Below, piece by piece: positions 52,753-60,866 of a DNA stretch of 64,000 nt; the first letter of the stretch is position 1, and each line of letters opens with the position of its first letter. The notes beneath the pieces are model-generated. The model searched no databases. It saw only the letters and a program-made list of their open reading frames with translations, and was not told the origin of the DNA. Source of the stretch: Methylobacterium mesophilicum SR1.6/6 (lineage in GTDB: Bacteria > Pseudomonadota > Alphaproteobacteria > Rhizobiales > Beijerinckiaceae); the NCBI RefSeq assembly GCF_000364445.2, contig NZ_CP043538.1, positions 6,033,447 through 6,097,446 on the forward strand, read 5' to 3'. The position numbers and the translations under genes were made by a program.

Positions 52753-53196
52753 CTACTCCGTCGCCTGCCGCTTCGCGTGCGCACCCGGCACGCCCAGCCC
52801 GATCGCCTTCGCGATCTTCGACCGCTGCGCGGCGTAGCTCGGCGCGATCATCGGGTAGTCGGCCGGCAGGCCGTAGCGCTCGCAGTACGTCGCCGGCGTG
52901 AGCCCGTGGGCCGTGAGGTGGCGGCGGATCGTCTTGTACGACCGGCCGTCGATGAAGCTGACGATGCCGTCCTGCTGGACCGACTTGCGGATCTGGGCGG
53001 GCGTCGGGCGCTCGATCGCCGACTCGGGTGGGGTCGGCAGCGCGACCTTCTCAGCCGGCCCCTGCAGCGCCAGCAGCCCGTCGCGGACCGTGCGCATCAG
53101 CCCAGGTAGCGTTTCGGGTGCCACGGCCTGGCGGCCGACATAGGCCGCCACGATGCCGGCGGTGAGGTCGAGGATCGGGTCGAGGGTCTCAGGCAT
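52753..53196 (-). CDS. MucR/Ros-type transcriptional regulator
   Basis: 147 residues. The N-terminal half has LTAGIVAAYVGRQAVAPETL and LMRTVRDGLLAL. The DNA-binding half reads SVQQDGIVSFIDGRSYKTIR, RHLTAHGLTPATYCERYGLP, IAPSYAAQRSKIAKAIGLGV. In canonical Ros/MucR zinc fingers the position before F/L-E-D-G is Cys; here it is Ser (IVSFIDG), so zinc binding is doubtful, as in zinc-free Ros homologs. A good SD (AGGAGAGcatcc) fixes the ATG at 53196. It probably regulates prophage or surface genes. Confidence 0.85.
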   Translation of the reverse strand: MPETLDPILDLTAGIVAAYVGRQAVAPETLPGLMRTVRDGLLALQGPAEKVALPTPPESAIERPTPAQIRKSVQQDGIVSFIDGRSYKTIRRHLTAHGLTPATYCERYGLPADYPMIAPSYAAQRSKIAKAIGLGVPGAHAKRQATE

Positions 53197-53254
53197 GGAT
53201 GCTCTCCTGGGGTGATGAGGCCGGCGGCTGCGCGCGCCGGCGAGGCGCGTTGGC

Positions 53255-54073
53255 TCAGTGCACGTCCTCCTCGTGTTCGGCGGGGACCGGGACCCGCAGG
53301 CCGATCTTGCGGGCGAGCTCGTCGCTGATCGGGATCCGGCCCCACATGGCCTGGCCGCGGCCCTGCGCCTCGGCTTCGCGCCGGGCGCGTTCGCGGAAGC
53401 GATCGTTCGCCCGGGCCATGGATGCGCGCTCGGCGGAGATCTCACCTTCCGTCTGCTCGGTGATCGCGGACTCGCCGCGCATGTCGGCCTTCACCGTCTC
53501 CCAGTGGGCGACGGCGATGGCGCGGTCGTCGTCGGTGGCGCCGGTGTCGTAGAGCTCGGCGCCGAGGATGGCCTCGACCTTCGCGAGCTCGGTCTCGATC
53601 GGAAGGGTCTCGTACCGACATTCGGCCACGACGTCGGCGTCCGAGGGGCAGCCCTTGCCGTCCCAGAGACAGCGCCAGCCCGGCTGGCGAAACCGGATGC
53701 GGGCCCGCTCGATCGCCCAGGTCGGCTCGCCGGCGAGCGCCTGGGCGTAGAAGCCGACCTTGGTCGCGAGCTCCCGCGGGTCGGCGCCGTAGCCCGCCTT
53801 GCTGGACACGAGCAGCATGATCTCCCGGTTCGCGTCCGGGCCCGGTGAGGCGGTGAGCGCGCGCCGCAGCTCGTCACGGCGCCGCTCCAGCCAGTCCTGC
53901 TGCGCCGGGTTAGGCGCCGAAGCGACGGGCAGCCGCTTGCGGCGGAAGGAGCCCGGCGCATCCTCCAGCCGGTTCGTGAACTGCGCGATGAACAGATCCG
54001 TCTCCCGCGTGGCGAGCGGCGGCGTCACGGCCCGGCTCAAGGCCGAGGACGTTGAGGAGGTCGGCAGGGTCAT
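53255..54073 (-). CDS. Phage replication-region protein, unknown
   Basis: 272 residues from ATG 54073 (54085 possible). Basic helices (FRRKRLPVASAPNPAQQDWL, ERRRDELRRALT) are followed by WRCLWDGKGCPSDADVVAEC and an acidic, Arg-rich C-terminal half (RANDRFRERARREAEAQGRG). It follows the frameshifted HTH gene and may be a helicase-loader-like partner, but no motif proves this. Confidence 0.6.
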   Translation of the reverse strand: MTLPTSSTSSALSRAVTPPLATRETDLFIAQFTNRLEDAPGSFRRKRLPVASAPNPAQQDWLERRRDELRRALTASPGPDANREIMLLVSSKAGYGADPRELATKVGFYAQALAGEPTWAIERARIRFRQPGWRCLWDGKGCPSDADVVAECRYETLPIETELAKVEAILGAELYDTGATDDDRAIAVAHWETVKADMRGESAITEQTEGEISAERASMARANDRFRERARREAEAQGRGQAMWGRIPISDELARKIGLRVPVPAEHEEDVH

Positions 54074-54937
54074 GGGGCAATCCAATCATCTCAGCGACGA
54101 GGGCGAGGCCGCCGTTCGTGGAGCGGCGGGGCGGGGCGGATGCGGGGGAGCGGCGGGCCTCGCGGGCGGCGCGGTCGGCGGCTTCGCGGAGCGCGGTGTC
54201 GAGGATCCCGTCGAAGGCAAGCGCCCAGTCGGCCTTCCGGGCGATCGGGCGGTGCGCGTTGGCGTGGGACCAGCGGTGCATGCTGGCCGCGGTCTGCCGG
54301 ACGAAGGCGGCGTCGAAGCCAGCCGCCTCGGCCGCCGCGTAGTGGTGCCCCTCCGGCGCGAATCCATCGGGACACAAAACAGCCCGGGGAGAGGGAGCCC
54401 CCTTGGGGGCCGTGGCCGCGTCAGCGGACGCGGGGGGAGCGCCGAGTCCCGAGTCTCTCTCCTGGGGGATTCCCTTCTGGTGGATTCCTTCTGGGGGATT
54501 CCTCTAGGGGTGACAGCGGTGTCACCCTCGGGGGTGACTGGGCTGACACCCCCGAGGGTGACTGGATCGGGCGGCGGTATGGGTGACTGTGTGTCACCCT
54601 CCCCACGCTTCGGCCGGGCCTCCGGACGCGGGGATGTCGGGTCGTTCGCCGCCGGGCGCGGGACCCCCGGCAGGTAGAGGACGAACAGGTTCTCCCGCTG
54701 TCGGCCGGTCTCCGCGTGGCGCTGCTCGACCCGCAGGATGCCAAGCTCCTCCAGGACGCGGATCTTGCGCTGGACGGTGCGGACCGACTGCGAGCACTTG
54801 CGCGCCAGCGTCTCGATCTTCGGCCAGGCCTGCCCGGTCTCGGCGTGGGCGTAGTCGGCGATCACGAAGGCGACGAGCTTGGCGATCCCGTCCGGGATCT
54901 CCGTCTTCATGATGAAATGGATGGCCTCGATACTCAT
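53910..54937 (-). pseudogene. HTH replication-type protein, frameshifted in a 15-bp repeat
   Basis: From ATG 54937 the N-terminal helix-turn-helix domain is normal: MSIEAIHFIMKTEIPDGIAK, then WPKIETLARKCSQSVRTVQR and KIRVLEELGILRVEQ. After about residue 150 the frame enters tandem 15-bp units encoding G-I-P-Q-K-type pentapeptides. The first unit has GG at 54487-54488 where the next has GGG (54472-54474). Inserting one G restores a frame that continues A-P-K-G-A-P-S-P-R-A-V then LCPDGFAPEGHHYAAAEAAG and HANAHRPIARKADWALAFDG, the usual C-terminus of this family. That frame runs to 53910, though its last part overlaps the next gene. Confidence 0.65.
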
Positions 54938-55281
54938 GGCGGTTGGCCTTCGTGCAGGCAAAGCTGGAGCGTCCGGCCGCGAAACCTGTCCGGCTCCGGG
55001 CACGCGAAGACCCGTCGGCTGAATCGCTGGTCGCGAAGCCAATCGGGCCGGTGTGACGGGTGGAAGCTCGCAGCGCGGGCCGAGCCTCAGGCCTCCGCCA
55101 ATGAGAGGCGTCTGGAGGCGGGGGCTCAGGACCTGCGGAAGGCCGGTATCTCGTCCGGGCCGGGCGGCATCAGCCGGGCACGAGGCGGGGTCCGTCAGCA
55201 GGGCGCGCGAGGATCTGATGGGCCGGGCGCGGGGGACCGCGGGGCAAGGGCCAGAGCATGATGATCATGATGGTGCGGGCC
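54938..55281. other. 344-bp gap with at most one micro-ORF
   Basis: No convincing gene. One 32-codon minus-strand frame (55170-55268) starts MIIMLWPLPRGPPRPAHQIL eight bases after the preceding stop, but it lacks a clear SD. The stretch also holds the control region for the HTH gene. Confidence 0.3.
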
Positions 55282-55665
55282 TCAGGCTGAGGTGGTCGAC
55301 AGGGCGTCGCCGGCGGGCACGGAGGCCTGCGGCGCAGCCGGAGCGGCGATCGCCGACGCGGGATCGACCGGGGCAGGCGTGACGACAGCACCGGCGCCGA
55401 TTCGCGGCGGCCCGCCCGGGCCTGGATCGGGGCGCAGCGCGTCGAGGCGCGCGAGCGTGTCCCGCTGCCGGCCCTCGATCACGCTGAGCAGGTCGATGAT
55501 GCCGAGGTTGTTGGCCTGGACCATCCTGGCGGTCGGCGAGGCGTCGCCGGCGATCCGGTCGTTCTTGGCGTGGAGCTCCAGGCGCAGCTGCGCGAGCAGC
55601 TCCTCGAACTTCCAGCCGTCCGGATTGTCAGCCGACATCAGCACCGGAGTGGTGGGTGTGCTCAT
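55282..55665 (-). CDS. Small phage protein with Pro/Ala-rich tail
   Basis: 127 residues. MSADNPDGWKFEELLAQLRL, then ARMVQANNLGIIDLLSVIEG, forms a helical domain. The end is an Ala/Pro/Val low-complexity tail (VVTPAPVDPASAIAAPAAPQ). No family recognised; probably an early-region accessory protein. Confidence 0.5.
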   Translation of the reverse strand: MSTPTTPVLMSADNPDGWKFEELLAQLRLELHAKNDRIAGDASPTARMVQANNLGIIDLLSVIEGRQRDTLARLDALRPDPGPGGPPRIGAGAVVTPAPVDPASAIAAPAAPQASVPAGDALSTTSA

Positions 55666-55893
55666 CGATGACCTCGGGAGGTTTGCTGCGTGTAGGCGGA
55701 GTGGCAGCTTGGGAGGGCCGGGAATCCGGATGGAGTCCGAGTCTTTCGGGAGTCGGGGCCGCTCTGCGGCCTGCTCCCGGGCGCCACGCTAGGCGTCCGG
55801 TCCGGGTGACGCCGGTGGCGTCGGGGGCGGTGGGAGCGCGGCGCGATGAACCTTCCGAGCCTGCGCGCGATTCGTACCGTAGGAGGAAGCGTC

Positions 55894-56070
55894 ATGACGG
55901 ACGATAAGAAGAGCGCGAGCGAACGGCCGGGCGAGGACTTGGACGATCTCTCGATCGACCGGCCGCGGCTGACCCCGCAGGGGCGGACGGCGCCGGAAGC
56001 CGCCGGCGAGGACGCCACCGACCCGAAAGGTGGGGCCAAGCAGGGGCAGGCCGACAAGGCCGAAGGGTAG
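55894..56070 (+). CDS. Small charged, probably disordered protein
   Basis: 58 residues: MTDDKKSASERPGEDLDDLS, IDRPRLTPQGRTAPEAAG, ending with K-Q-G-Q-A-D-K-A-E-G. A strong SD (AGGAGG, seven bases before ATG) shows it is expressed. Its composition suggests intrinsic disorder. Convergent with the methyltransferase fragment. Confidence 0.6.
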   Translation: MTDDKKSASERPGEDLDDLSIDRPRLTPQGRTAPEAAGEDATDPKGGAKQGQADKAEG

Positions 56071-56081
56071 CTGCGCGGCAC

Positions 56082-56605
56082 TCATTCGGCCGCCTCGCGC
56101 GCGGCCGCCGGCGCCTGATAGAGGTTGCAGAAGTCCGGCCGGGCCAGCCGCTGGAAGGCCTCACCGTAGGGGGGGTAGCTGCAGGCGCGCACCAGGTCGT
56201 AGAAGCCCTCGGGCTTCACCGAGTTGGCGCCCACCGGCCAGTCGTGATCGGTCCGAACGGAGCGAGCAGGCCGCAGCGTCCGCAGCTCGCCGCGCACGGC
56301 GAAGAGCACGTGCTCCGTGCTGTTGCGGAAGTAGCGGCCCAGCCCAATCGTCGATTTCGTCCAAGTGTGGACGGTCTTGTAGGCGAAGCCCCATCCCGCG
56401 ATCAGCTCGAAGGCGAGCCCGAGAGTGTTGTTCGTCGCCCACAGGTAGAGGTGGCAGTTCTCCTCGGCCCAATCCGCGATCGGCATCCCGCGAATCTCGT
56501 CGAGCGGCATCGTCGCGTAGTCGTGCCCGGCCGCGCGGGAGATGTTGTCCTCCGCCCAAGGCGGATCGACCACGAGTGTGCGGAATCGGCCGTCCACCGG
56601 CACTA
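56082..56605 (-). pseudogene. MT-A70 adenine methyltransferase, 3' part (split by IS630)
   Basis: 173 codons from GTG 56603 contain the catalytic half: RFRTLVVDPPWAEDNISRAA with the DPPW motif, then HYATMP-like DYATMPLDEIRGMPIADWA, then HLYLWATNNTLGLAFELI and EHVLFAVRGELRTLRPARSV. This is an N6-adenine DNA or RNA methyltransferase of the MT-A70 phage type. The sequence is cut at the TA (56604-56605) where the IS630 element inserts; the other half lies at 57655-58053. A shortened protein from GTG 56603 is conceivable. Confidence 0.85.
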
Positions 56606-57654
56606 GAGCGTTTTCGGTTTGGGCTGAGTCGGCTTGGTGGGGTTCACGCGGCGCTGGGAGGCTGATTCACTCGGCCGGTCGACAGCCGGAGTGATGCATG
56701 GGCCGCCCCTACAGCTTGGACCTGCGCGAGCGGGTGGTGACCGCGGCTGCGGCGACCTCGCGCCGTCAGGCGGCCGCCCGCTTCGGGGTCGGCCAAGCAA
56801 CCGCGATCCGCTGGATGGCGGCGCTCGCCGCGACTGGGACGGTGGCCGCCCGGCCGCAGGGGCGTGCCCGCCGCTCCAAGCTCGACCCGTACGAGACGTT
56901 CCTGCGTACGCTGATCGACGAGAAGGTTGACATCACCCTGGAGGAGATGCGCGCCCGGTTGCAGGACGAGCATGGCCTCACCGTCGGGCTCGGCACGCTG
57001 TGGGCCTTCCTCGACGCGCGCGACCTGACGTACAAAAAAAGACGGCCCACGCCGCAGAGCAGGATCGGCCGGACGTGAAGGCCGCCCGGGAAGCGTGGTT
57101 CGAGAGCCAGCCCGATCTCGACCCGGACCGGCTGGTGTTCCTCGACGAGACGTGGACCGCCACCAACATGGCCCGCACCCGCGGGCGCTGTCCCCGCGGC
57201 CAGCGGCTGCGCTCCCCCGTCCCGCACGGTCATTGGAAGACCACCACCCTGGTGGCGGGCCTGCGCCTGTCCGGGATCGCCGCGCCGTTCGTGCTCGACG
57301 GGCCGATCAACCGCGACGCCTTCCAAGTCTACGTCGATCAGGTCCTGGTGCCCGAACTCGCACCCGGGGACATCGTGATCATGGACAATCTCGGCAGCCA
57401 CAAAGGCCTGGCCGTGCGCGCGGCGATCGAGGCGGCGGGCGCGCGGCTCCTGTTCCTCCCGCCCTACTCGCCGGATTTCAATCCGATCGAGATGGCATTC
57501 TCGAAGTTGAAGGCGCGGCTGCGTAAGGCCGCCGAGCGCACGCGCGAAGGGCTCTGGACCACAATCGGGCGGCTCGTCGATGCCGTCACGCCCGACGAGG
57601 CCGCAAACTTCTTCGTCGCGGCAGGATACGACCCCGATTAAACCGAAACCGCTC
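56606..57654 (+). mobile_element. IS630-family insertion sequence (complete, 1049 bp)
   Basis: Terminal inverted repeats GAGCGTTTTCGGTTT (56606-56620) and AAACCGAAACCGCTC (57640-57654) differ at one base and are flanked by a TA duplication (56604-56605, 57655-57656), the hallmark of IS630/mariner. It contains one two-part transposase. Removing the element plus one TA rejoins the MT-A70 gene in frame. Confidence 0.93.
56698..57641 (+). CDS. IS630 transposase made by programmed -1 frameshift
   Basis: Frame A (56698-57078) has the N-terminal HTH (MGRPYSLDLRERVVTAAAAT, then RQAAARFGVGQATAIRWM). At a run of seven A (57034-57040) a -1 slip moves L-T-Y-K-K into K-T-A-H-A-A-E-Q-D-R-P-D-V and on to frame B, which carries the DDE catalytic domain: VFLDETWTATNMAR, IVIMDNLGSHKG and PPYSPDFNPIEMAFSKLK. 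All three acidic residues are present, so the transposase should be active. Coordinates cover both frames. Confidence 0.92.
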
Positions 57655-58053
57655 TAGTGACAGTACGCGCTGCTCGTCCAGGATCCGGTTCAGTTCCTTG
57701 CGGGCCGAATCCGGGCCGCCGGCCTTGTCCATCATCGCCACGAGGTGGCCGAAACGCTCGGGGTCAGCCTCCGCGGCCTCGGCGACATCGAAAATCTTGC
57801 GCAGGGTCCGGCCGGTGATCCCGTAGCGATCCGCGGCCCGATCCATCGCGAGCGAAGGCCGTGAAATTTTCACGCCCTTACCGCCCAAAGAAATACGCGC
57901 GCGGGCGGCTTCCTGCTCGCGCTCCAGTAGGGGGCGCGCCGACACTGCAATGTCGCTCGGCTTCCACCGCGACAGCTCACGCATGAACGAGCCCTGGTCC
58001 GGATTGGGATTACGAGTGGGGATGGCGCGCGGCATGGCGCGCCCGGGAATCAT
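57655..58053 (-). pseudogene. MT-A70 adenine methyltransferase, 5' part
   Basis: Reads from ATG 58053 (or 58035/57984) through MRELSRWKPSDIAVSARPLL and AMDRAADRYGITGRTLRKIF to KELNRILDEQRVLS, then the IS. Rejoined, the product continues DEQRVLS-L-V-P-V-D-G-R-F-R-T into the catalytic half. The N-terminal region has the ParB-like/HTH look of this phage family. The IS supplies the stop codon after the junction. Confidence 0.8.
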
Positions 58054-58090
58054 GCCGACGCGAGACCGGGCATGGAGAGGATCGCGGCCA

Positions 58091-58291
58091 TCAGACGAAC
58101 CCCCGGCGCAGCGGCACGCGGATCGCCCGCTCCTCCTGACGCCCCTCGCGCCGTGCCTGCCAGCGCAGGGCGACGAGCAGGCCGAGCTCGATCGGCGCGG
58201 TGAACAGCGCGGCGAAGCTCGGATGCACCATGATCGCGGTGACCACGACCGCGGCGATCAGGATCCAGAACGAGGGGGATCGGGCGGCCAT
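58091..58291 (-). CDS. Small membrane protein
   Basis: 66 residues, with one or two hydrophobic segments (FWILIAAVVVTAIMVH, LFTAPIELGLLVALRW) and a basic Arg-rich C-terminus. Begins at MAARSPSF two bases from the upstream gene's stop, so coupled. Unknown role. Confidence 0.5.
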   Translation of the reverse strand: MAARSPSFWILIAAVVVTAIMVHPSFAALFTAPIELGLLVALRWQARREGRQEERAIRVPLRRGFV

Positions 58292-58292
58292 G

Positions 58293-58493
58293 TCAGTGCT
58301 CCCCCGCCGCGTTGCCGATCCGCAAGCAGTGGAAGTCGCCATTCATCCCTGGGGTGATGACGGAGCCGCCGGCCTTGATGCAGGCCTCGCGTAGATCCCG
58401 GTCCTGTTGCGAGCAGGACGTCGCACCCCAGGCGATCAGGGCGACGATGCTGACGGCGGCCGCGGCGGCGCAGAGGGTGTGTAGGACCTCCAT
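58293..58493 (-). CDS. Small lipoprotein-like protein
   Basis: 66 residues, hydrophobic leader (TLCAAAAAVSIVALIAWG) followed by ATSC, a possible lipobox, then a mature part with CIKAGGSVITPGMNGDFHC. The paired Cys suggest an export-dependent disulfide. Starts 4 bp after the TAXI-type gene. Confidence 0.5.
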   Translation of the reverse strand: MEVLHTLCAAAAAVSIVALIAWGATSCSQQDRDLREACIKAGGSVITPGMNGDFHCLRIGNAAGEH

Positions 58494-58497
58494 CGCC

Positions 58498-59385
58498 CTA
58501 GTCCTGCGGCTGCGCGATGGCCTGGATCTGCGGCTTGGCGGCCGTGAAAGCCCGCAGCAGACCGTCGTAGGCGCGCTCGTTAGCGTTCACCCACGGGATC
58601 GCGGTGACGAACAGGGCGTCGACCGCGATCGTGTCGAGCGCCTTGGTCCCGTAGAGCGCGCCGGACGGCTGGATTCGGGGGTACGTGCCGGCCGGGATCT
58701 CGCCGTAGCCGTAGACCGGCTGGCCGCGGGCGTCCTTCGCGGAGCCCACCATCTCGCCGTCGTCCGAGCGCACCAGCACCACGCGGTCGCCCTGGCCCTG
58801 CGCGTCGTTCTTGATGAAGGACGCGTTGAGCGCGCCAACCCAGAGCGCGCACTGCACCTGGCTGCCGTCGGCGGCGGCCGAAAGCGCGCGGACGCCGGAG
58901 CGGGTGTCGACGTTCACCGGGCCGAAGCGCTTCTTGTCGGCGAGCACGAAGGCGTCCCAGGTGGTGCGGCCGCCCGAGCCGTCCGGGCCCACCGCCACCG
59001 TGTTGGCCTTGCCCAGGTCCGTGATCCGGGAGACCCCCGCCTGCCGGTTGCACAGCAGGTGGACCTGCTCCTGGTAGAGCACGCCGGCGCGCTCGATGGT
59101 CGAGAGCGCGGCCGCGTTTTTTGAGCTGTAGACCAGCAGCGCGTCGGACTGGACGAAGGCGCCGTCGCACTGGCCGCCGGTGAGCTTGTCCAGGTTGTCG
59201 AGCGAGCCTTGCGTCGGCACGACCTCCACCTTCAGGCTGCCGGCCTTGCTCTTCAGGATGTGGCCGGCGCGGAAGTAGTTGCCGGATTCGGAGCCGGTGC
59301 AGAGGCGAAAGGCCGGGGGCTCGGCGGCAAGGGCGGCCGTGCTGGACAGGAGACAGGCGGAGAGGGCGAGGAGAGCGGTGCGCAC
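58498..59385 (-). CDS. TAXI-type periplasmic solute-binding protein
   Basis: 295 residues with a signal peptide (MRTALLALSACLLSSTAALA). The start of the mature protein (FRLCTGSESGNYFRAGHIL) is the TAXI/NMT1-like SBP signature (T-G-x-x-x-G-x-Y-x-x-x-G). The two lobes are recognisable (GGQCDGAFVQSDALLVYSSK; LGKANTVAVGPDGSGGRTTW). These proteins feed TRAP transporters or sense ligands, but no TRAP permease is nearby. Inside a prophage it is an orphan, perhaps a lysogenic-conversion gene that captures a nutrient. Confidence 0.78.
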   Translation of the reverse strand: MRTALLALSACLLSSTAALAAEPPAFRLCTGSESGNYFRAGHILKSKAGSLKVEVVPTQGSLDNLDKLTGGQCDGAFVQSDALLVYSSKNAAALSTIERAGVLYQEQVHLLCNRQAGVSRITDLGKANTVAVGPDGSGGRTTWDAFVLADKKRFGPVNVDTRSGVRALSAAADGSQVQCALWVGALNASFIKNDAQGQGDRVVLVRSDDGEMVGSAKDARGQPVYGYGEIPAGTYPRIQPSGALYGTKALDTIAVDALFVTAIPWVNANERAYDGLLRAFTAAKPQIQAIAQPQD

Positions 59386-59393
59386 GAAGGGCC

Positions 59394-59615
59394 TCAGGGC
59401 TCAGGATGGCCGGACGCGGCGTCCGGGGTGACGGGGGCGGAGACAGGCAAGATGCGCCAGGCCCACGCGCGTGGGCGGCGGATCGATTCCGGGCGGGAGG
59501 GGTCTGCGACATCGGCCGCGACCGCAGTTAGGGCCACGAGCCAAAGGGCGCCGAGGCTGCACGCGCGGATGCCTTCAGCGAGATAGGCGCGGAGCGCGAT
59601 GACGGCGCCGGGCAT
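59394..59615 (-). CDS. Small protein with hydrophobic N-terminus
   Basis: 73 residues, MPGAVIALRAYLAEGIRACS, then LGALWLVALTAVAADVADPS, then a Pro/Arg-rich tail. ATG 59615 overlaps the stop of the preceding gene. Unknown. Confidence 0.45.
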   Translation of the reverse strand: MPGAVIALRAYLAEGIRACSLGALWLVALTAVAADVADPSRPESIRRPRAWAWRILPVSAPVTPDAASGHPEP

Positions 59616-59815
59616 CACGAGTCCTCCGGCGGCGGGTTAAGGTCGGTGCGGCCTCCACGGGACCACAGCCGGCGGTCCCACTGGCGGGCGACTTCCTGCA
59701 GGTAGCCGGACGTCGACAGGATCGGCGTCGCCACCCAGCCGATCGCAAGGAACGGCACGGCCAAAGCCTGGAGGAGCGCGGCCAGCCCGCGCAGGAGATA
59801 GGCGACTGCGATCAT
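59615..59815 (-). CDS. Small membrane protein
   Basis: 66 residues: MIAVAYLLRGLAALLQALAV, PFLAIGWVATPILSTSGYLQ, then a basic/polar tail with two Trp. A single long hydrophobic stretch. Coupled on both sides by short overlaps. Confidence 0.5.
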   Translation of the reverse strand: MIAVAYLLRGLAALLQALAVPFLAIGWVATPILSTSGYLQEVARQWDRRLWSRGGRTDLNPPPEDS

Positions 59816-60195
59816 CGCCCGCTCCAGACATCGGCGAGCTGCTGCCGGATCTTGGCCGCCTGTCGCTCCAGCCGCGCCTGTCGGCAGATGCGGGCCGCCT
59901 CCTGCAGGGAGGCCGGCGACGCGTCCGGGTTCACGAACACGAACAGCTCGGGCCCGTAGACCTCGATCAGCCGGTGGTACGTGTTGCCGGACGGCGATGA
60001 GGTCCCGGACAGCCATTTCTCGACCGTCTTGGCCGAGATCTGCGTGTCCACCTCGATGCAAGCGGCCGTCTTCTGCGGGTGGATTGTCCGCAGAAACTCG
60101 GCGATACGCGCGCCGAAAATCTGGGGTTCGAGTACCCCAAGGTTTCGGAAGACTCCCTCAGATCTTCGCACGGATTTCCTCGATGCTGTGGGCAT
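59812..60195 (-). CDS. Phage helix-rich protein with HTH-like centre
   Basis: 127 residues from ATG 60195. IFGARIAEFLRTIHPQKTAA, then IEVDTQISAKTVEKWLSGTS, resembles phage proteins in which a terminal-cysteine region precedes a Cro-like HTH (T-V-E-K-W-L-S-G). The C-terminal half is a charged helix. Likely a minor regulator. Confidence 0.5.
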   Translation of the reverse strand: MPTASRKSVRRSEGVFRNLGVLEPQIFGARIAEFLRTIHPQKTAACIEVDTQISAKTVEKWLSGTSSPSGNTYHRLIEVYGPELFVFVNPDASPASLQEAARICRQARLERQAAKIRQQLADVWSGR

Positions 60196-60239
60196 CGAGG
60201 TGGATCGGGCGATCGGTCCGGTCGGAAAGAGCGAGGCGG

Positions 60240-60350
60240 TCATCGATCGGACCTCGCCGGGAGGTCGAGCAGACGATGGGCAAGATCACGCGCCAGCGCT
60301 TGCAGGCAGATGGGCGCGTGAAGGAGGGCGAAGAGGGCGGTGCGCATCAT
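60240..60350 (-). CDS. Micro-ORF (36 aa)
   Basis: MMRTALFALLHAPICLQALA, then RDLAHRLLDLPARSDR. The stop overlaps the start region of the next gene's long frame (60243), as in the other coupled tiny genes. Confidence 0.35.
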   Translation of the reverse strand: MMRTALFALLHAPICLQALARDLAHRLLDLPARSDR

Positions 60351-60865
60351 GCGGCCGCCCTTCTGCTGTGTGGCACCGCTGGGAGGAGTCGAACCCCCGG
60401 GGCTTGGTTTTGGAGACCAGCCCGCGCCCACGCGCTCAGCGATGGGGTGCCGTCTCTCCGGCTGTCACCGCCTGCAGGTTGCTTCGGCTGCGGTTGCCAG
60501 CAGTGGGACCTGCTCCCACTCTCGGACGCCCCATCGGGCGAATTACTGCCCGGCACGATGCCGGGACCGGAGGCCGAGATTGGGCCGTCGCCCGCACCCG
60601 TCGCTTCCGGCACGACCTTCTCAACGGACTGGCTCGATGGGGCCGTCGCCACCATCCCACCGTCGCCCTGGTCGCCTCGGGCCGCTTTGTCCGCGCCATC
60701 GCGCGTAACTCGTGTGACATCTCCCGGAAGGGGCCGGAGCCCGAAGGCCCCGGCCAAGTCACGGGAGGAAACGCCCAGGAAGGGCTGTCCCCGGTCGACG
60801 GACGCCAAACCGCCGGCCGGAGCTGGTGCGGCCGAGGACGGCCGGATGGGAAAGCGGGGCGCCAT
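60347..60865 (-). CDS. Possible Gly/Ser/Pro-rich protein, doubtful
   Basis: An open frame of 172 codons (start just past the previous gene) with a low-complexity composition (GAGDGPISASGPGIVPGSNS). Its 3' end overlaps the tRNA-like sequence. Kept as a weak call. The 423 bp from 60444 to 60866 otherwise hold nothing I recognise. Confidence 0.3.
   Translation of the reverse strand: MAPRFPIRPSSAAPAPAGGLASVDRGQPFLGVSSRDLAGAFGLRPLPGDVTRVTRDGADKAARGDQGDGGMVATAPSSQSVEKVVPEATGAGDGPISASGPGIVPGSNSPDGASESGSRSHCWQPQPKQPAGGDSRRDGTPSLSAWARAGLQNQAPGVRLLPAVPHSRRAAA
60371..60443 (-). tRNA. tRNA-Trp-like gene (CCA anticodon), degenerate
   Basis: On the minus strand a 73-nt cloverleaf can be drawn: acceptor ATCGCTG/CAGCGGT (one G-U pair), D-arm CGCG/CGCG with an unusually short loop, anticodon loop CTCCAAA (CCA, Trp), T-arm GGGGG-TTCGACT-CCTCC and a terminal CCA. 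One mismatch closes the anticodon stem. It could be a phage-carried tRNA or an attachment-site relic. Base pairing in the acceptor and T arms argues against chance. Confidence 0.45.
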
Positions 60866-60866
60866 G

